Position numbers and translations under genes: made by a program. DNA of 64,000 nt from JAJDAT01 sp964344185 (GTDB lineage: Bacteria; Nitrospinota; Nitrospinia; Nitrospinales; JAJDAT01): NCBI GenBank assembly GCA_964344185.1, contig CAYFMN010000012.1:38450-102449 (forward strand), read 5' to 3'. The notes beneath the pieces are model-generated. The model was not told where the DNA came from and did no database searches. It saw only the letters and a list, made by a program, of their open reading frames with translations. Positions 15,472 to 23,423 of the stretch are shown piece by piece. The stretch's first letter is position 1; every line of letters starts with the position of its first letter.

Positions 15472-17514
15472 ATGTATCGCTATACTTATATTTTTGCGTT
15501 TATATTCTTTTTAAGCGCTCAAACGCCTTCGGTTTTTGCCGAAGATTCAAAAAAAGAACCCGAAAGCCCCAAACAACGTTTTGTTGTTCATTTAGATCAA
15601 ATCGTTGTGACCACGCCAATGAAGGATAAAATTTCCAGTTCTGCCAAACCAGTGAACATCCTTCACGACGAAGAGTTGCGCCTAAAAGCTGGCGGCACTA
15701 TCGGTGAAACGCTTAAAAATGAATTGGGAATCCACGGCCAATCTTTTGGTCCAGGCGTTGGACTTCCTGTTATTAGGGGGCAAAGCGGTCCACGGGTTCG
15801 TGTATTGAACAATGGCTTGGGAACCAACGACGCTTCCCAACAAAGCCCGGACCATGCGTCCAGTTCGATGCCATTGGTTGCGGATAGAGTGGAAATCCTG
15901 CGAGGACCCGCCACCTTGTTATACGGTAGTGGCGCTATTGGCGGCGTTGTTAACATTATCGATAATCGAATTCCAGAAGTGTTGCCTGATAAATTAGCAA
16001 CCGGATCTTTTGAGCAAAAGTATAACTCCGTTTCTGACGAATATTCTTCAATCCTAAAAATCGAAGGCGCAAACGGAAACTTGGCTTACCATTTTGACGG
16101 TCTTTACAGGGAAAACAATAATGTCCGAATCGACGGCAACGCAATAGACGAAGCCAGAGGACAGGTGAGCGAACCCGATTTGGCGGTGACTCAAAACTCC
16201 AACGGTTTTATTAACAACAGTTCCGCAGACGCTAAAAGCACCACAGGAGGTCTTTCTTACATAGGCGATTGGGGATTTTTTGGGGTTTCCGCGAATTATC
16301 TGGAAAATGAATATGGCGTTCCGCCAGAAGGCACAGACGACGGAGAGCTAGCGCGTATCGAACTTGAACAAAGCAAAGTAGACTTTAAGAGCGAATATAG
16401 AACCGACAACGGTTTTATTGAAGCGGTTCGCACTAAATTGAGTTTTACGGATTACGAACACGTTGAAGCCAAAGAAGCTTTGTTCCGCAACGACACTTTG
16501 GAAGCGAGGTTAGAAGCCCCTCACCGGCCTGTTGGCATTTTCGAGGGCGTTATGGGTTTTCAATTAATTTCTGGGTATTTTTCCGCTTTGGAACTTGAAG
16601 AAAATGAATTCATCGTTCCGATCACCCAAAGCGCCAGCTATGCATTATTTGCTCAAGAATCGTTCCCCGTTGGACCGACCAAAGCCGAATTTGGTTTTCG
16701 CATTGAACATGCGACGGTGGATTCGCGAAATGATGTCGATCCAGATTCCAGTTACACTCCTATCAGCGTTTCGGCTTCCGATCTATGGCGGGTCAACGAC
16801 AACAACTCGCTTAATATTGCCATAACTCGCTCGCAAAGAGCGCCGCAGGTGCAAGAGCTGTTTTTTACCGGATTTCACGAAGCCACTCGGGCTTTTGAAC
16901 GCGGCAATCCTAACTTAGGCTTGGAAACTTCCTATAATCTAGATTTGGGTTACAAGTTCAATTCCAGTTGGGTAAGCGCTCAGGTGGACCTATTTCATAA
17001 CTGGGTGGACGATTACATTTTTGTGCAACGAACCGGAGCGATAATAGATGATGCCCCAGAGATTTTGAATCGTCAAACCGACGCCACATTTTATGGATAT
17101 GAAGCCAGCCTTATTTTTCCTATAATTGAAAGCAAGCATTTGGTGGACTTAACTCTTTTTAGCGACTACACCCGGGCAACTTTGAACAACGCGGGTGACG
17201 TTCCTCAAATTCCGCCGTTACGTTGGGGATTTCAAGTGGACCACGCTCTCGGTAACTGGAATTCCAATCTTCGTTTGACTCGGGCGGAGGAGCAAAACTC
17301 TCCTGGCGATAATGAAGCCGATACTCCTAGTTACGTATTGCTCAATGTGACCACGCATTATCACATGGATAATATTAAAGGTATGGACGTGTTGGCGTAC
17401 GCAAAAGGCAATAACTTATTGGATGATGAAATCCGGAACTCAACCTCTTTTTTACGGAACTTTTCTCCAGAGCCTGGAATAGGCGCGGAAGTTGGCATTC
17501 GAGTCAATTACTGA
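15472..17514 (+). CDS. TonB-dependent outer-membrane receptor, ZnuD-like, copy 1
   Basis: This is a 680-aa receptor when started at ATG 15472 with ACGGAG upstream. That start matches the paralogue; an upstream TTG in frame is unlikely. A signal peptide (YTYIFAFIFFLSAQTPSVFA) is followed by a TonB-box-like DQIVVTTPM, then a plug domain with TIGETLKNELGIHG, PVIRGQSGPRVRVLNNG and VEILRGPATLLYGSGAIGG. A 22-strand-type barrel ends with Phe-free ...IRVNY. This combination is that of the ZnuD group, which imports zinc or zinc complexes in a TonB-driven way. Its neighbours (small HxHD protein, CDF transporter, zur) support zinc. No operator of the TTGCAA type is seen just upstream. Confidence 0.85.
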   Translation: MYRYTYIFAFIFFLSAQTPSVFAEDSKKEPESPKQRFVVHLDQIVVTTPMKDKISSSAKPVNILHDEELRLKAGGTIGETLKNELGIHGQSFGPGVGLPVIRGQSGPRVRVLNNGLGTNDASQQSPDHASSSMPLVADRVEILRGPATLLYGSGAIGGVVNIIDNRIPEVLPDKLATGSFEQKYNSVSDEYSSILKIEGANGNLAYHFDGLYRENNNVRIDGNAIDEARGQVSEPDLAVTQNSNGFINNSSADAKSTTGGLSYIGDWGFFGVSANYLENEYGVPPEGTDDGELARIELEQSKVDFKSEYRTDNGFIEAVRTKLSFTDYEHVEAKEALFRNDTLEARLEAPHRPVGIFEGVMGFQLISGYFSALELEENEFIVPITQSASYALFAQESFPVGPTKAEFGFRIEHATVDSRNDVDPDSSYTPISVSASDLWRVNDNNSLNIAITRSQRAPQVQELFFTGFHEATRAFERGNPNLGLETSYNLDLGYKFNSSWVSAQVDLFHNWVDDYIFVQRTGAIIDDAPEILNRQTDATFYGYEASLIFPIIESKHLVDLTLFSDYTRATLNNAGDVPQIPPLRWGFQVDHALGNWNSNLRLTRAEEQNSPGDNEADTPSYVLLNVTTHYHMDNIKGMDVLAYAKGNNLLDDEIRNSTSFLRNFSPEPGIGAEVGIRVNY

Positions 17515-17568
17515 TTTGTTAAGATTTTCGTATATCTAAAAATTTCGTAAATTAAAGAGGAAGTTTAA

Positions 17569-18201
17569 ATGGGCGATTGCGCTTCGGCTTGCGAAGAAAG
17601 TTTAGGTCAATTAGCTAAAAGCCATCAATTGGTTCTTGGAGTGGCGTTTACTTTAAACCTCGGTATGTTTTTCATGGAAGCCATTTATGGCTGGCTTTCT
17701 GAATCCAGAGCCCTTTTCGCCGATTCCCTGGATATGTTAGGCGACGCTATCCTGTTAGGCAGTTCTCTTTTTGTTGTTCAACGAAGCGAGAAGTGCCGAA
17801 CCTGGGTTTCGATGATAAAGGGATTGGTAATGGGCGCATTTTCTTTGTTTATACTCGCCTCTGTGATTTATAGATTTTTATATCCTGGATTACCGAAGGC
17901 GTTCACTATGGGAATTGTTGGCGGTCTGGCATTGGCCGCCAACTTATTCTGCGCTTTCTTAATATACCGATATAGAAGCGATGATATAAATATGAAATCG
18001 GCATGGTTATGTACTCGAAACGACGTTTTGGCTAACCTTGGGATCTTGGTCGCCGCCTGGGGAGTGGCTTTTACTCATTCCTTTTGGCCCGATTTAGTCG
18101 TGGGTAGTTTTATTTCTATTTTGATTTTTAGATCCAGCCTGAATATTATACAAGAGGCTTCATTTAAATTAGACGAATTGAAGCCATGTTGTAATGCCTG
18201 A
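17569..18201 (+). CDS. Cation diffusion facilitator lacking the C-terminal domain
   Basis: This 210-aa protein has six predicted helices and no cytoplasmic C-terminal ferredoxin-like domain, so it is shorter than standard CDF exporters (about 300 aa). It begins MGDCASACEES and ends KPCCNA, a possible cysteine metal pair at each end. The helix-2 site reads FADSLDMLGDA (DxxxD in place of HxxxD). The helix-5 site reads LCTRNDVLANLG, where the usual His is Cys (CxxxD). CDF proteins move Zn, Co or similar ions out of the cytoplasm in exchange for protons. Here it sits between duplicated zinc-receptor units, with AGAGGAAG as ribosome site. The substrate is uncertain. Confidence 0.8.
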   Translation: MGDCASACEESLGQLAKSHQLVLGVAFTLNLGMFFMEAIYGWLSESRALFADSLDMLGDAILLGSSLFVVQRSEKCRTWVSMIKGLVMGAFSLFILASVIYRFLYPGLPKAFTMGIVGGLALAANLFCAFLIYRYRSDDINMKSAWLCTRNDVLANLGILVAAWGVAFTHSFWPDLVVGSFISILIFRSSLNIIQEASFKLDELKPCCNA

Positions 18202-18259
18202 ATTCTTTGTCCGTTTATGGCATCTAAAGACGGATAAAATAAATTTTTTGGATGATCGA

Positions 18260-18568
18260 GTGACTTTTTTAAGCCTGAATAAATTGAATAAAAAGCGTTC
18301 AAACTGGACTGTTCTTGCGTTGGCAGTTTGTTTTAGTTTGGTCGCTCTGTTTGGGAGCCCTCTTCATGATCATGATCTGGATCCTACGCAGTTTGATCCG
18401 ACTTGCGCCCCTTGTCACCTGATTCATTCAAGCATAGGTCTGGAAACGGATACGCCGGACTTTTTTGTTCCTACCAAAGTAACTCAATGGGTTCCGGCAA
18501 CCGCAACGGTTTCGTTTATCTCTACCCCCTTAACCGCCTCCAGTCGAGCTCCTCCCACGTTCTGTTGA
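18260..18568 (+). CDS. Small exported HxHD/CxxC/APP protein, copy 4
   Basis: This is 102 aa from the GTG at 18260, in the same sequence context as copy 3. The in-frame ATG at 18194 overlaps the end of the CDF gene and would add 22 residues not found in copy 3. It has KLNKKRSN, a membrane segment (WTVLALAVCFSLVALFGSP), LHDHDLDPTQFDPTCAPCH and the tail SRAPPTFC. Copy 3 and this copy are close paralogues and both precede a ZnuD-like receptor by about 120 bp. The shared tail SRAPPxFC ends in a cysteine in both, unlike copies 1 and 2. Confidence 0.75.
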   Translation: MTFLSLNKLNKKRSNWTVLALAVCFSLVALFGSPLHDHDLDPTQFDPTCAPCHLIHSSIGLETDTPDFFVPTKVTQWVPATATVSFISTPLTASSRAPPTFC

Positions 18569-18689
18569 CTCAGATTTTTCCCTAAATTCACTAATTTTTC
18601 CGGCTCTATAAGGGGTAGACGTTCGTCTAATTTCTTTGACGCGTTTGCGTGTGTCCGCCTGTGCCCGGAAATTGTCAACGGAGTAAGCT

Positions 18690-20732
18690 ATGTATCGATT
18701 TACGTATATTCTTGTGTTTTTATTTTCATTAAGTTTAAATATTTTTCCGGCTTTTGCCGAAGACCCAAAGAGAGAACCCGAAAGTCCTAAAAAACGTTTT
18801 GTTGTTCACATGGATCAAATTGTTGTATCCACGCCCATGAAGGACAAAATTTCCAGTTCCGCAAAACCTGTCAATATTCTTCACGACGAGGAGTTACGCC
18901 TAAAAGCCAGCGGTACTATTGGCGAAACGCTTAAAAATGAATTGGGAGTTCATGGTCAGTCTTTTGGTCCAGGGGTTGGACTTCCCGTTATCCGCGGTCA
19001 AAGCGGTCCGCGGGTGCGGGTGTTGAGCAATGGCCTTGGCGTCAACGACGCTTCCCAGGCAAGTCCCGACCACGCTTCGGGATCGGTACCGCTGGTTGCC
19101 GAACGGGTAGAGATCCTGCGTGGTCCCGCAACATTGCTATACGGAAGCGGAGCGATTGGCGGCGTAGTCAACGTTATTGACAACCGGATTCCACAAGAAA
19201 TGCCCGATAAACTAGTTGGCGGCGCGGTTGAGCAAAAATACAACTCCGTATCTGACGAATATACTTCGACCTTTAAATTAGAAGGCGGAGCGGGACGCTT
19301 TGCTTATCATTTCGACGGGTTCTACCGGGAAAATAATAATATCCGAATTGACGGCGACGCAATCGACGAAGCTAGAGGCCGGGTGAGCGAACCGGATTTA
19401 AGCGTGACTCAAAACACCAACGGTTTTATTAACAACACTACCGCAGACGCTAAAGGCGCCACCGCCGGACTTTCTTTTATAGGCGAATCTGGTTATTTTG
19501 GAGTTTCCGGAAATACTTTGGAAAACGAATACGGCATTCCGCCCGAAGGCACGGACGATGGTGAATTGGCGCGTATCGACCTTGAACAAAATAAGTTAGA
19601 CATTAACGGCGAATGGAGAAATAAGGACGGTTTTATTGAAGCGTTTCGTACGAAATTTAGCTATACGGACTACGAGCACGCGGAAGGCGATGAAGCTGTA
19701 TTCTTCAACGACACGTTTGAAGGAAGATTAGAAGCTCCTCACCGACCTATTGCAGGTTTCGAAGGCGTATTTGGCTTTCAGTTTATTTCCGGAGAGTTTT
19801 CCGCCGTGGAAATCGAAGAAAATGAATTCATCGTTCCGATTACTCAAAGTAACAGCTATTCGGTATTTGCGCAGGAATCGTTTGGAGTAGGGCCGACAAC
19901 CGCCGAATTTGGTTTTCGCATAGAACACACCGATGTGGACTCGCGAAACGATGTTGACTCTGATTCCAGTTTCACTCCCATCAGCGTTTCCGCTTCGGAT
20001 CTATGGAAAATTAACGACAACAACTCGTTGAATTTTGCTATCACTCGCTCGCAAAGAGCCCCGCAGGCACAGGAACTGTTTTTTAACGGTTTTCACGAAG
20101 CAACTCGCACTTTTGAGCGAGGAAATCCAAATCTGAAATTAGAAACTTCTTACAATATCGATTTGGGTTACAGATTCAATTCCAGTTGGGTGAGCGCCGA
20201 AGTGGATCTGTTTCATAACTGGATTAACGATTACATTTTTCTTCAACGAACTGGATCCGAGGTAGATGGCAATCCGGAAACTTTAAATCGTCAGATCGAC
20301 GCCAAGTTTTATGGTTATGAGGCCAGACTGATCTTTCCTTTAATTGAAAGGGAGTACTTGGTGGATTTGACTGTGTTTAGCGACTTCACCCGTGCAACCT
20401 TGGAAAACGCGGGAGACGTTCCACAAATTCCGCCGTTACGTTTTGGATTTCAACTGGACCACGCTTTGGGTAACTGGAATTCCAATCTTCGCTTGACTAG
20501 AGCGGAAGAACAAACCGCCGCTGGCGCGAACGAAGCCGATACTCCGGGTTACGTTTTGCTTAATTTCGCCACCCATTATCACATTGAAAATATTAAGGGA
20601 GCGGATGTGTTGGCGTATGCAAAAGGCAACAACTTACTGGACGAAGAAATCCGGAACTCAACCTCCTTTTTAAGAAACTTTTCTCCAGAACCAGGGATAG
20701 GAGCAGAAGTCGGCATTCGGATTAATTATTGA
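18690..20732 (+). CDS. TonB-dependent outer-membrane receptor, ZnuD-like, copy 2
   Basis: This is 680 aa, the same length as copy 1 from its matching ATG. It has a signal peptide (ILVFLFSLSLNIFPAFA), the TonB-box-like DQIVVSTPM, a plug domain (PVIRGQSGPRVRVLSNG, VEILRGPATLLYGSG) and a barrel ending IGAEVGIRINY. Most differences from copy 1 are in exposed barrel segments, for example ASGSVPLV for ASSSMPLV and ESGYFGVSGNTL for DWGFFGVSANYL. The gene follows its small partner by 121 bp. Two receptors may widen the range of zinc complexes taken up or the dose under zinc limitation. The hairpin at 20864 follows it. Confidence 0.86.
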   Translation: MYRFTYILVFLFSLSLNIFPAFAEDPKREPESPKKRFVVHMDQIVVSTPMKDKISSSAKPVNILHDEELRLKASGTIGETLKNELGVHGQSFGPGVGLPVIRGQSGPRVRVLSNGLGVNDASQASPDHASGSVPLVAERVEILRGPATLLYGSGAIGGVVNVIDNRIPQEMPDKLVGGAVEQKYNSVSDEYTSTFKLEGGAGRFAYHFDGFYRENNNIRIDGDAIDEARGRVSEPDLSVTQNTNGFINNTTADAKGATAGLSFIGESGYFGVSGNTLENEYGIPPEGTDDGELARIDLEQNKLDINGEWRNKDGFIEAFRTKFSYTDYEHAEGDEAVFFNDTFEGRLEAPHRPIAGFEGVFGFQFISGEFSAVEIEENEFIVPITQSNSYSVFAQESFGVGPTTAEFGFRIEHTDVDSRNDVDSDSSFTPISVSASDLWKINDNNSLNFAITRSQRAPQAQELFFNGFHEATRTFERGNPNLKLETSYNIDLGYRFNSSWVSAEVDLFHNWINDYIFLQRTGSEVDGNPETLNRQIDAKFYGYEARLIFPLIEREYLVDLTVFSDFTRATLENAGDVPQIPPLRFGFQLDHALGNWNSNLRLTRAEEQTAAGANEADTPGYVLLNFATHYHIENIKGADVLAYAKGNNLLDEEIRNSTSFLRNFSPEPGIGAEVGIRINY

Positions 20733-20863
20733 TCTACGACGATTGCTTTAATACTTCTGATATTTGAAATCAAAGACTGAAGTTCCGGCGTGATGGAGAT
20801 TTGTGGAAAAGGCATATTCAAATGGTAGCGAATAATCGCTAAACTTCTATAATATACAGAAGA

Positions 20864-20892
20864 AAGCCTGTGCCTTATACAGGCACAGGCTT
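20864..20892. terminator. Hairpin between receptor 2 and hsp20
   Basis: A perfect 11-bp stem AAGCCTGTGCC / GGCACAGGCTT with a 7-base loop lies between convergent genes. Neither side has a strong U-run (minus side: TTTCTTCTG), so it may act in both directions weakly. Confidence 0.6.
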
Positions 20893-20925
20893 AGTAGGCA
20901 AGGGCTAAGGAGGTTTGACGAGGTT

Positions 20926-21360
20926 TTACGTTCCTGGGGTAATCGTAATTTTTCTAGGTTGCGCTTTTTCCTTTTTTGGCAACGTTACGAATAGCATTCC
21001 ATTTTCAATTTTCGCGGATATTTTTTCTTGATCCACGACTTCTCCCAGTCGAAAGCTTCTTTCAAAACCGGTCCGCTCAAATTCCCAAATTTTATATTCT
21101 GGCGGCGCTTCTTTGGCGTTCCGGGTTACCGTTCCTTTGACGACCAACTGGTCGTTTAGAACTTCAAGGCTGATGTCTTCGTCTTTAAAACCTGGGACTT
21201 CCATTTCCATAACGAATTCATTTTCTTGTTCCCATGCGTTTACTCTTGGAGCGTAATGCGATGGTCTTGCCGGTCGTTGTGGTAAGGAGTGTTCCATCCA
21301 TTCTTTAATTTCATCGACGACATTATAAGGATTTTGTGGGCGGTAAGCGATCAGGTTCAT
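20926..21360 (-). CDS. Small heat-shock protein Hsp20/IbpA family, A
   Basis: This is 144 aa from ATG 21360, which has GGAGG eight bases upstream. An earlier in-frame ATG at 21384 would place that ribosome site inside the gene. The alpha-crystallin domain spans about residues 45-140: VNAWEQENEFVMEMEVPGFK, ISLEVLNDQLVVKG, FERSFRLG and the closing NGMLFVTLPKKE (the IXI/LPK strand). The tail KITITPGT carries the I-x-I anchor. It holds unfolding proteins in a refoldable state in the cytoplasm. It is transcribed away from a second Hsp20 gene at 21752, with a miniature repeat element between them. Confidence 0.93.
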   Translation of the reverse strand: MNLIAYRPQNPYNVVDEIKEWMEHSLPQRPARPSHYAPRVNAWEQENEFVMEMEVPGFKDEDISLEVLNDQLVVKGTVTRNAKEAPPEYKIWEFERTGFERSFRLGEVVDQEKISAKIENGMLFVTLPKKEKAQPRKITITPGT

Positions 21361-21434
21361 AACGATTCCTCCTTTTCCATTCATTTGTTTTTACTAATAC
21401 CGAGCGTTTTATAGCTCGGTTAAATTGGTTAATT

Positions 21435-21541
21435 TTAAGAGGACCTCTAATAATTGATATTTTTACCGGTTTGCTATCGCCTAGCCCTTGACTTTAAGGG
21501 CTAGGCTCATGGCAAATCTGAATTTTTAGAGGTTTCCTTAA
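21435..21541 (-). mobile_element. Miniature inverted-repeat element, copy B
   Basis: A 107-bp copy in inverted orientation. The ends are TTAAGAGGACCTCTAA and TTTTTAGAGGTTTCCTTAA. An internal stem CTAGCCCTTGACTTTAAGGGCTAG lies between the ends. It sits between the divergent Hsp20 genes. Confidence 0.75.
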
Positions 21542-21637
21542 TTTCCTAAAAAAATTTTTTATCTCGCTTAGCGATCAAATAAAACCGTAAAAACTATGTG
21601 TAAAGTTGCGAAGGATTAAAAAAAATTTTTTGAAAAC

Positions 21638-21666
21638 TTGACAGTAAAAAAAATAGATTTTATTGA
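21638..21666 (+). promoter_or_regulatory. Sigma-70-type promoter for hsp20 B
   Basis: TTGACA at 21638-21643, a 17-bp spacer and TATTGA at 21661-21666 lie about 85 bp before the start codon. I see no CIRCE inverted repeat. Confidence 0.45.
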
Positions 21667-21751
21667 TTCAGCAATTAAGGGTTTTAGCCCTTTTAAAACC
21701 GCATTAGCGGAATTTTCCATCATAAGTTTTTTAGAGAAAGGAGGTCCTCTC

Positions 21752-22249
21752 ATGAGTACCGAAACATTGGCCCGCCATTCTTTGAATGGAAATGGTGGGA
21801 ATACCCTCACGAATTCGGAGACTGGTTTAGGATCTTTACATAATGAAATGAACCAGGTTTTCGACCGTTTTTTTGATACTTTCCCCTATGCAAGAAAATT
21901 GAAGAGAGGCTCGCAGCTTAAGCTGCATATTGATGTGGCTGATTGTGGAGACTCCGTCAAGGTTGTAGCGGAATGTCCGGGTATGGAACAAGATGATATA
22001 GATATTTCCTGGGCTGACGGAATATTAACCTTAAAGGGAGAAAAGAAGTCTTTCTGGGAAAAGGAATCAACCAATCTCTATCGTTCGGAACGCGTTTTTG
22101 GAAGTTTTCACCGGCAAGTTTCTTTGCCTGCCGAGGTTGAAGCCGAAAAAATCGAAGCGTTTTATAAAAACGGAGTTTTAACCGTTACGCTTCCAAAATC
22201 GCAAGAAGCAAAAAACCAGGCTAAAAAAATCACAATTGCCGCCGAATAA
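21752..22249 (+). CDS. Small heat-shock protein Hsp20 family, B
   Basis: This is 165 aa from ATG 21752, chosen because AAAGGAGG stands just upstream. The frame extends further upstream without a ribosome site. After an N-terminal arm (MNQVFDRFFDTFPYARKL) comes the alpha-crystallin domain: LKLHIDVADCGDSVKVVAEC, PGMEQDDIDISWADGILTLK, SERVFGSFHRQVSLP and KNGVLTVTLPKS. The tail ends ITIAAE. It is of the HspA/Hsp16.5 'LHIDV' subclass and differs clearly from gene A, so the pair is an old one. It probably co-assembles with or complements A under heat or envelope stress. Confidence 0.93.
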   Translation: MSTETLARHSLNGNGGNTLTNSETGLGSLHNEMNQVFDRFFDTFPYARKLKRGSQLKLHIDVADCGDSVKVVAECPGMEQDDIDISWADGILTLKGEKKSFWEKESTNLYRSERVFGSFHRQVSLPAEVEAEKIEAFYKNGVLTVTLPKSQEAKNQAKKITIAAE

Positions 22250-22378
22250 GTTGGGTTGTTGAAGGAAAACTATTTTAGAAATATCTCTACTTAAAAAAAG
22301 GGATATCTATTTAAGTTTTCTTAACCTGTAGGTTACAGCCGCTACTTTTGCGAAACATGAGTTTTAAAAATTAATTCA

Positions 22379-22451
22379 ACCCGGTCGGTTTTAGGTCTTG
22401 GATTTCCCCCCAAGAGCTTTTTTCGAAGTTCGAACCTAAAACTAGCCGGGT
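22379..22451 (+). ncRNA. Candidate structured leader RNA
   Basis: An outer stem pairs ACCCGG + GTTTTAGGT (22379-22396) with ACCTAAAAC + CCGGGT (22434-22451) around a symmetric 3-base internal loop. A nested hairpin TCTTGG / CCAAGA lies at 22396-22415 and a weaker one with TTCGAAGTTCGAA follows. It ends about 45 bp before the 62-aa gene at 22497. It may be a cis-regulatory leader or a processed small RNA. No known riboswitch class is recognised. Confidence 0.45.
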
Positions 22452-22496
22452 CCCTATAAACTATTCGAATGTAATTAGATTTGAAAGGAAAAAACA

Positions 22497-22685
22497 ATGA
22501 CCGCTATTTTAGAAAAAGAGCCTTCGTTTGATATCGAAGAAGAAGTTCCAAACTTTGAAAATAAAGAATTCGAAAGGGAGAGAAATACGGGAACTCCCTG
22601 GTTAAGAAAATATAGAAGACCGGAATGGCAAAAGCGGTCTCCCGTTTGGGATGTCTTTTGCCGGTATGGAGGTTATTACTCCTAA
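22497..22685 (+). CDS. Unknown 62-aa basic/acidic protein
   Basis: This short frame has AAAGGA eight bases before its ATG. The product is acidic at first (EKEPSFDIEEEVPNFENKEF) and then basic and aromatic (WLRKYRRPEWQKRSPVWDVF), ending CRYGGYYS. It has no membrane helix or signal. I do not recognise it. It follows a structured leader and the Hsp20 gene and precedes a miniature element and small hairpins, so it appears to be an independent unit in the stress region. Confidence 0.55.
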   Translation: MTAILEKEPSFDIEEEVPNFENKEFERERNTGTPWLRKYRRPEWQKRSPVWDVFCRYGGYYS

Positions 22686-22695
22686 TGAACATTAA

Positions 22696-22759
22696 TTAAG
22701 GGAACCAGATTTTCCAGGAGCTAGGCGATAGCAAGCCGGTAAAATGGAGGTCCCCTGAA
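22696..22759 (+). mobile_element. Miniature inverted-repeat element, copy A (short)
   Basis: A 64-bp shortened copy: TTAAGGGAACC at the left, the internal CTAGGCGATAGCAAGCCGGTAAAA core, and GGAGGTCCCCTGAA at the right. The central hairpin arm present in other copies is missing. Confidence 0.65.
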
Positions 22760-22765
22760 AGTTTA

Positions 22766-22806
22766 CGGGAAATAAATCCCGAACCGACGCTTGGTCGGCA
22801 TTTTCT
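22766..22806 (+). terminator. Two small hairpins before the secreted-protein gene
   Basis: CGGGA-N6-TCCCG (22766-22781) is followed by CCGAC-N5-GTCGG (22784-22798) and CATTTTCTT. They could end the 22497 transcript or form the leader of the 22835 gene. Confidence 0.35.
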
Positions 22807-22834
22807 TAAACTCAATTATGAAAGGAGACTTATC

Positions 22835-23137
22835 ATGAAAAAACTATCTGTCTTGTTGGTCGCGATTTTCTTCTCTCTTTTGAGCGTAGGAAACGCGTTG
22901 GCGGCACAGCCTGAAATGTCAAATCTAGATCGCAATGCGGTGTGGACAAATTGGGCATGGAATTCATCGCATCGTCAAACGGATGAAGGAATGATGCGTT
23001 CCGGCAAAGGACTCGCTCAAAATGTTTCGACTAAAGATTTTAAGCCGCAATATAAACCTGGCGAAGTTGCCGAATTTGATTTTGTACGCGAAACCAAATA
23101 TTACGATTATAAATTTGATCGCGACAAATCATCCTAA
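22835..23137 (+). CDS. Unknown 100-aa exported protein
   Basis: A clear signal peptide (KKLSVLLVAIFFSLLSVGNALA) precedes about 77 mature residues that begin AQPEMSNLDRNAVWTNWAWN. The mature part is rich in Trp, Lys and Asp and ends with a Tyr/Asp-rich stretch (FVRETKYYDYKFDRDKSS). There are no cysteines. The ribosome site AAAGGAGA is strong and a very strong terminator follows, so this is a single, probably well expressed, periplasmic protein. I do not recognise the family. Its place before htrA and after Hsp20 genes suggests an envelope-stress role by context only. Confidence 0.7.
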   Translation: MKKLSVLLVAIFFSLLSVGNALAAQPEMSNLDRNAVWTNWAWNSSHRQTDEGMMRSGKGLAQNVSTKDFKPQYKPGEVAEFDFVRETKYYDYKFDRDKSS

Positions 23138-23146
23138 TTAAGTAAT

Positions 23147-23221
23147 CCCGCCTGCTTTTAAACATATTATTAACCTCCTAAGTAGTTTTGAAACCCCGTT
23201 TAAAAGCAGGCGGGTATTTTT
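23147..23221 (+). terminator. Strong rho-independent terminator
   Basis: A perfect 17-bp stem (CCCGCCTGCTTTTAAAC at 23147, its complement at 23198-23214) closes a 34-base loop and is followed by TATTTTTTT. Confidence 0.85.
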
Positions 23222-23423
23222 TTGGAGAACCTTTAAAAAATAAATTTGGCTATCGAGAATAACGAGATCATCGCTTATCTATTATTGTTTAAATAGATAT
23301 TTCCTTCGTAAAAAATTAATAAAATTTAATTTCCTCTTAATAGATTTTTAATCGTTGAAATTTTATTTTTATAAAAGGAGAAAAAACTTTTATTAATTTT
23401 TAAAATTATTAAGGAGGTAAACG

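Larger units (their letters stand above)
15044..20732 (+). repeat. Tandem duplication: small protein + ZnuD-like receptor around a CDF gene
   Basis: Units 15044-17514 and 18260-20732 are homologous along their whole length, including the leader before each GTG start (GTTTATGGyATCTAA and GGATGATyGAG). The small proteins and receptors diverge moderately while receptor ends are nearly identical. The CDF gene at 17569 lies between the units and has only one copy. Confidence 0.85.

Noticed and set aside
20727..20900. A minus-strand open stretch of about 55 codons between receptor 2 and hsp20
   Set aside because: It has no start codon near its beginning and crosses a hairpin. Chance in AT-rich DNA is likely.
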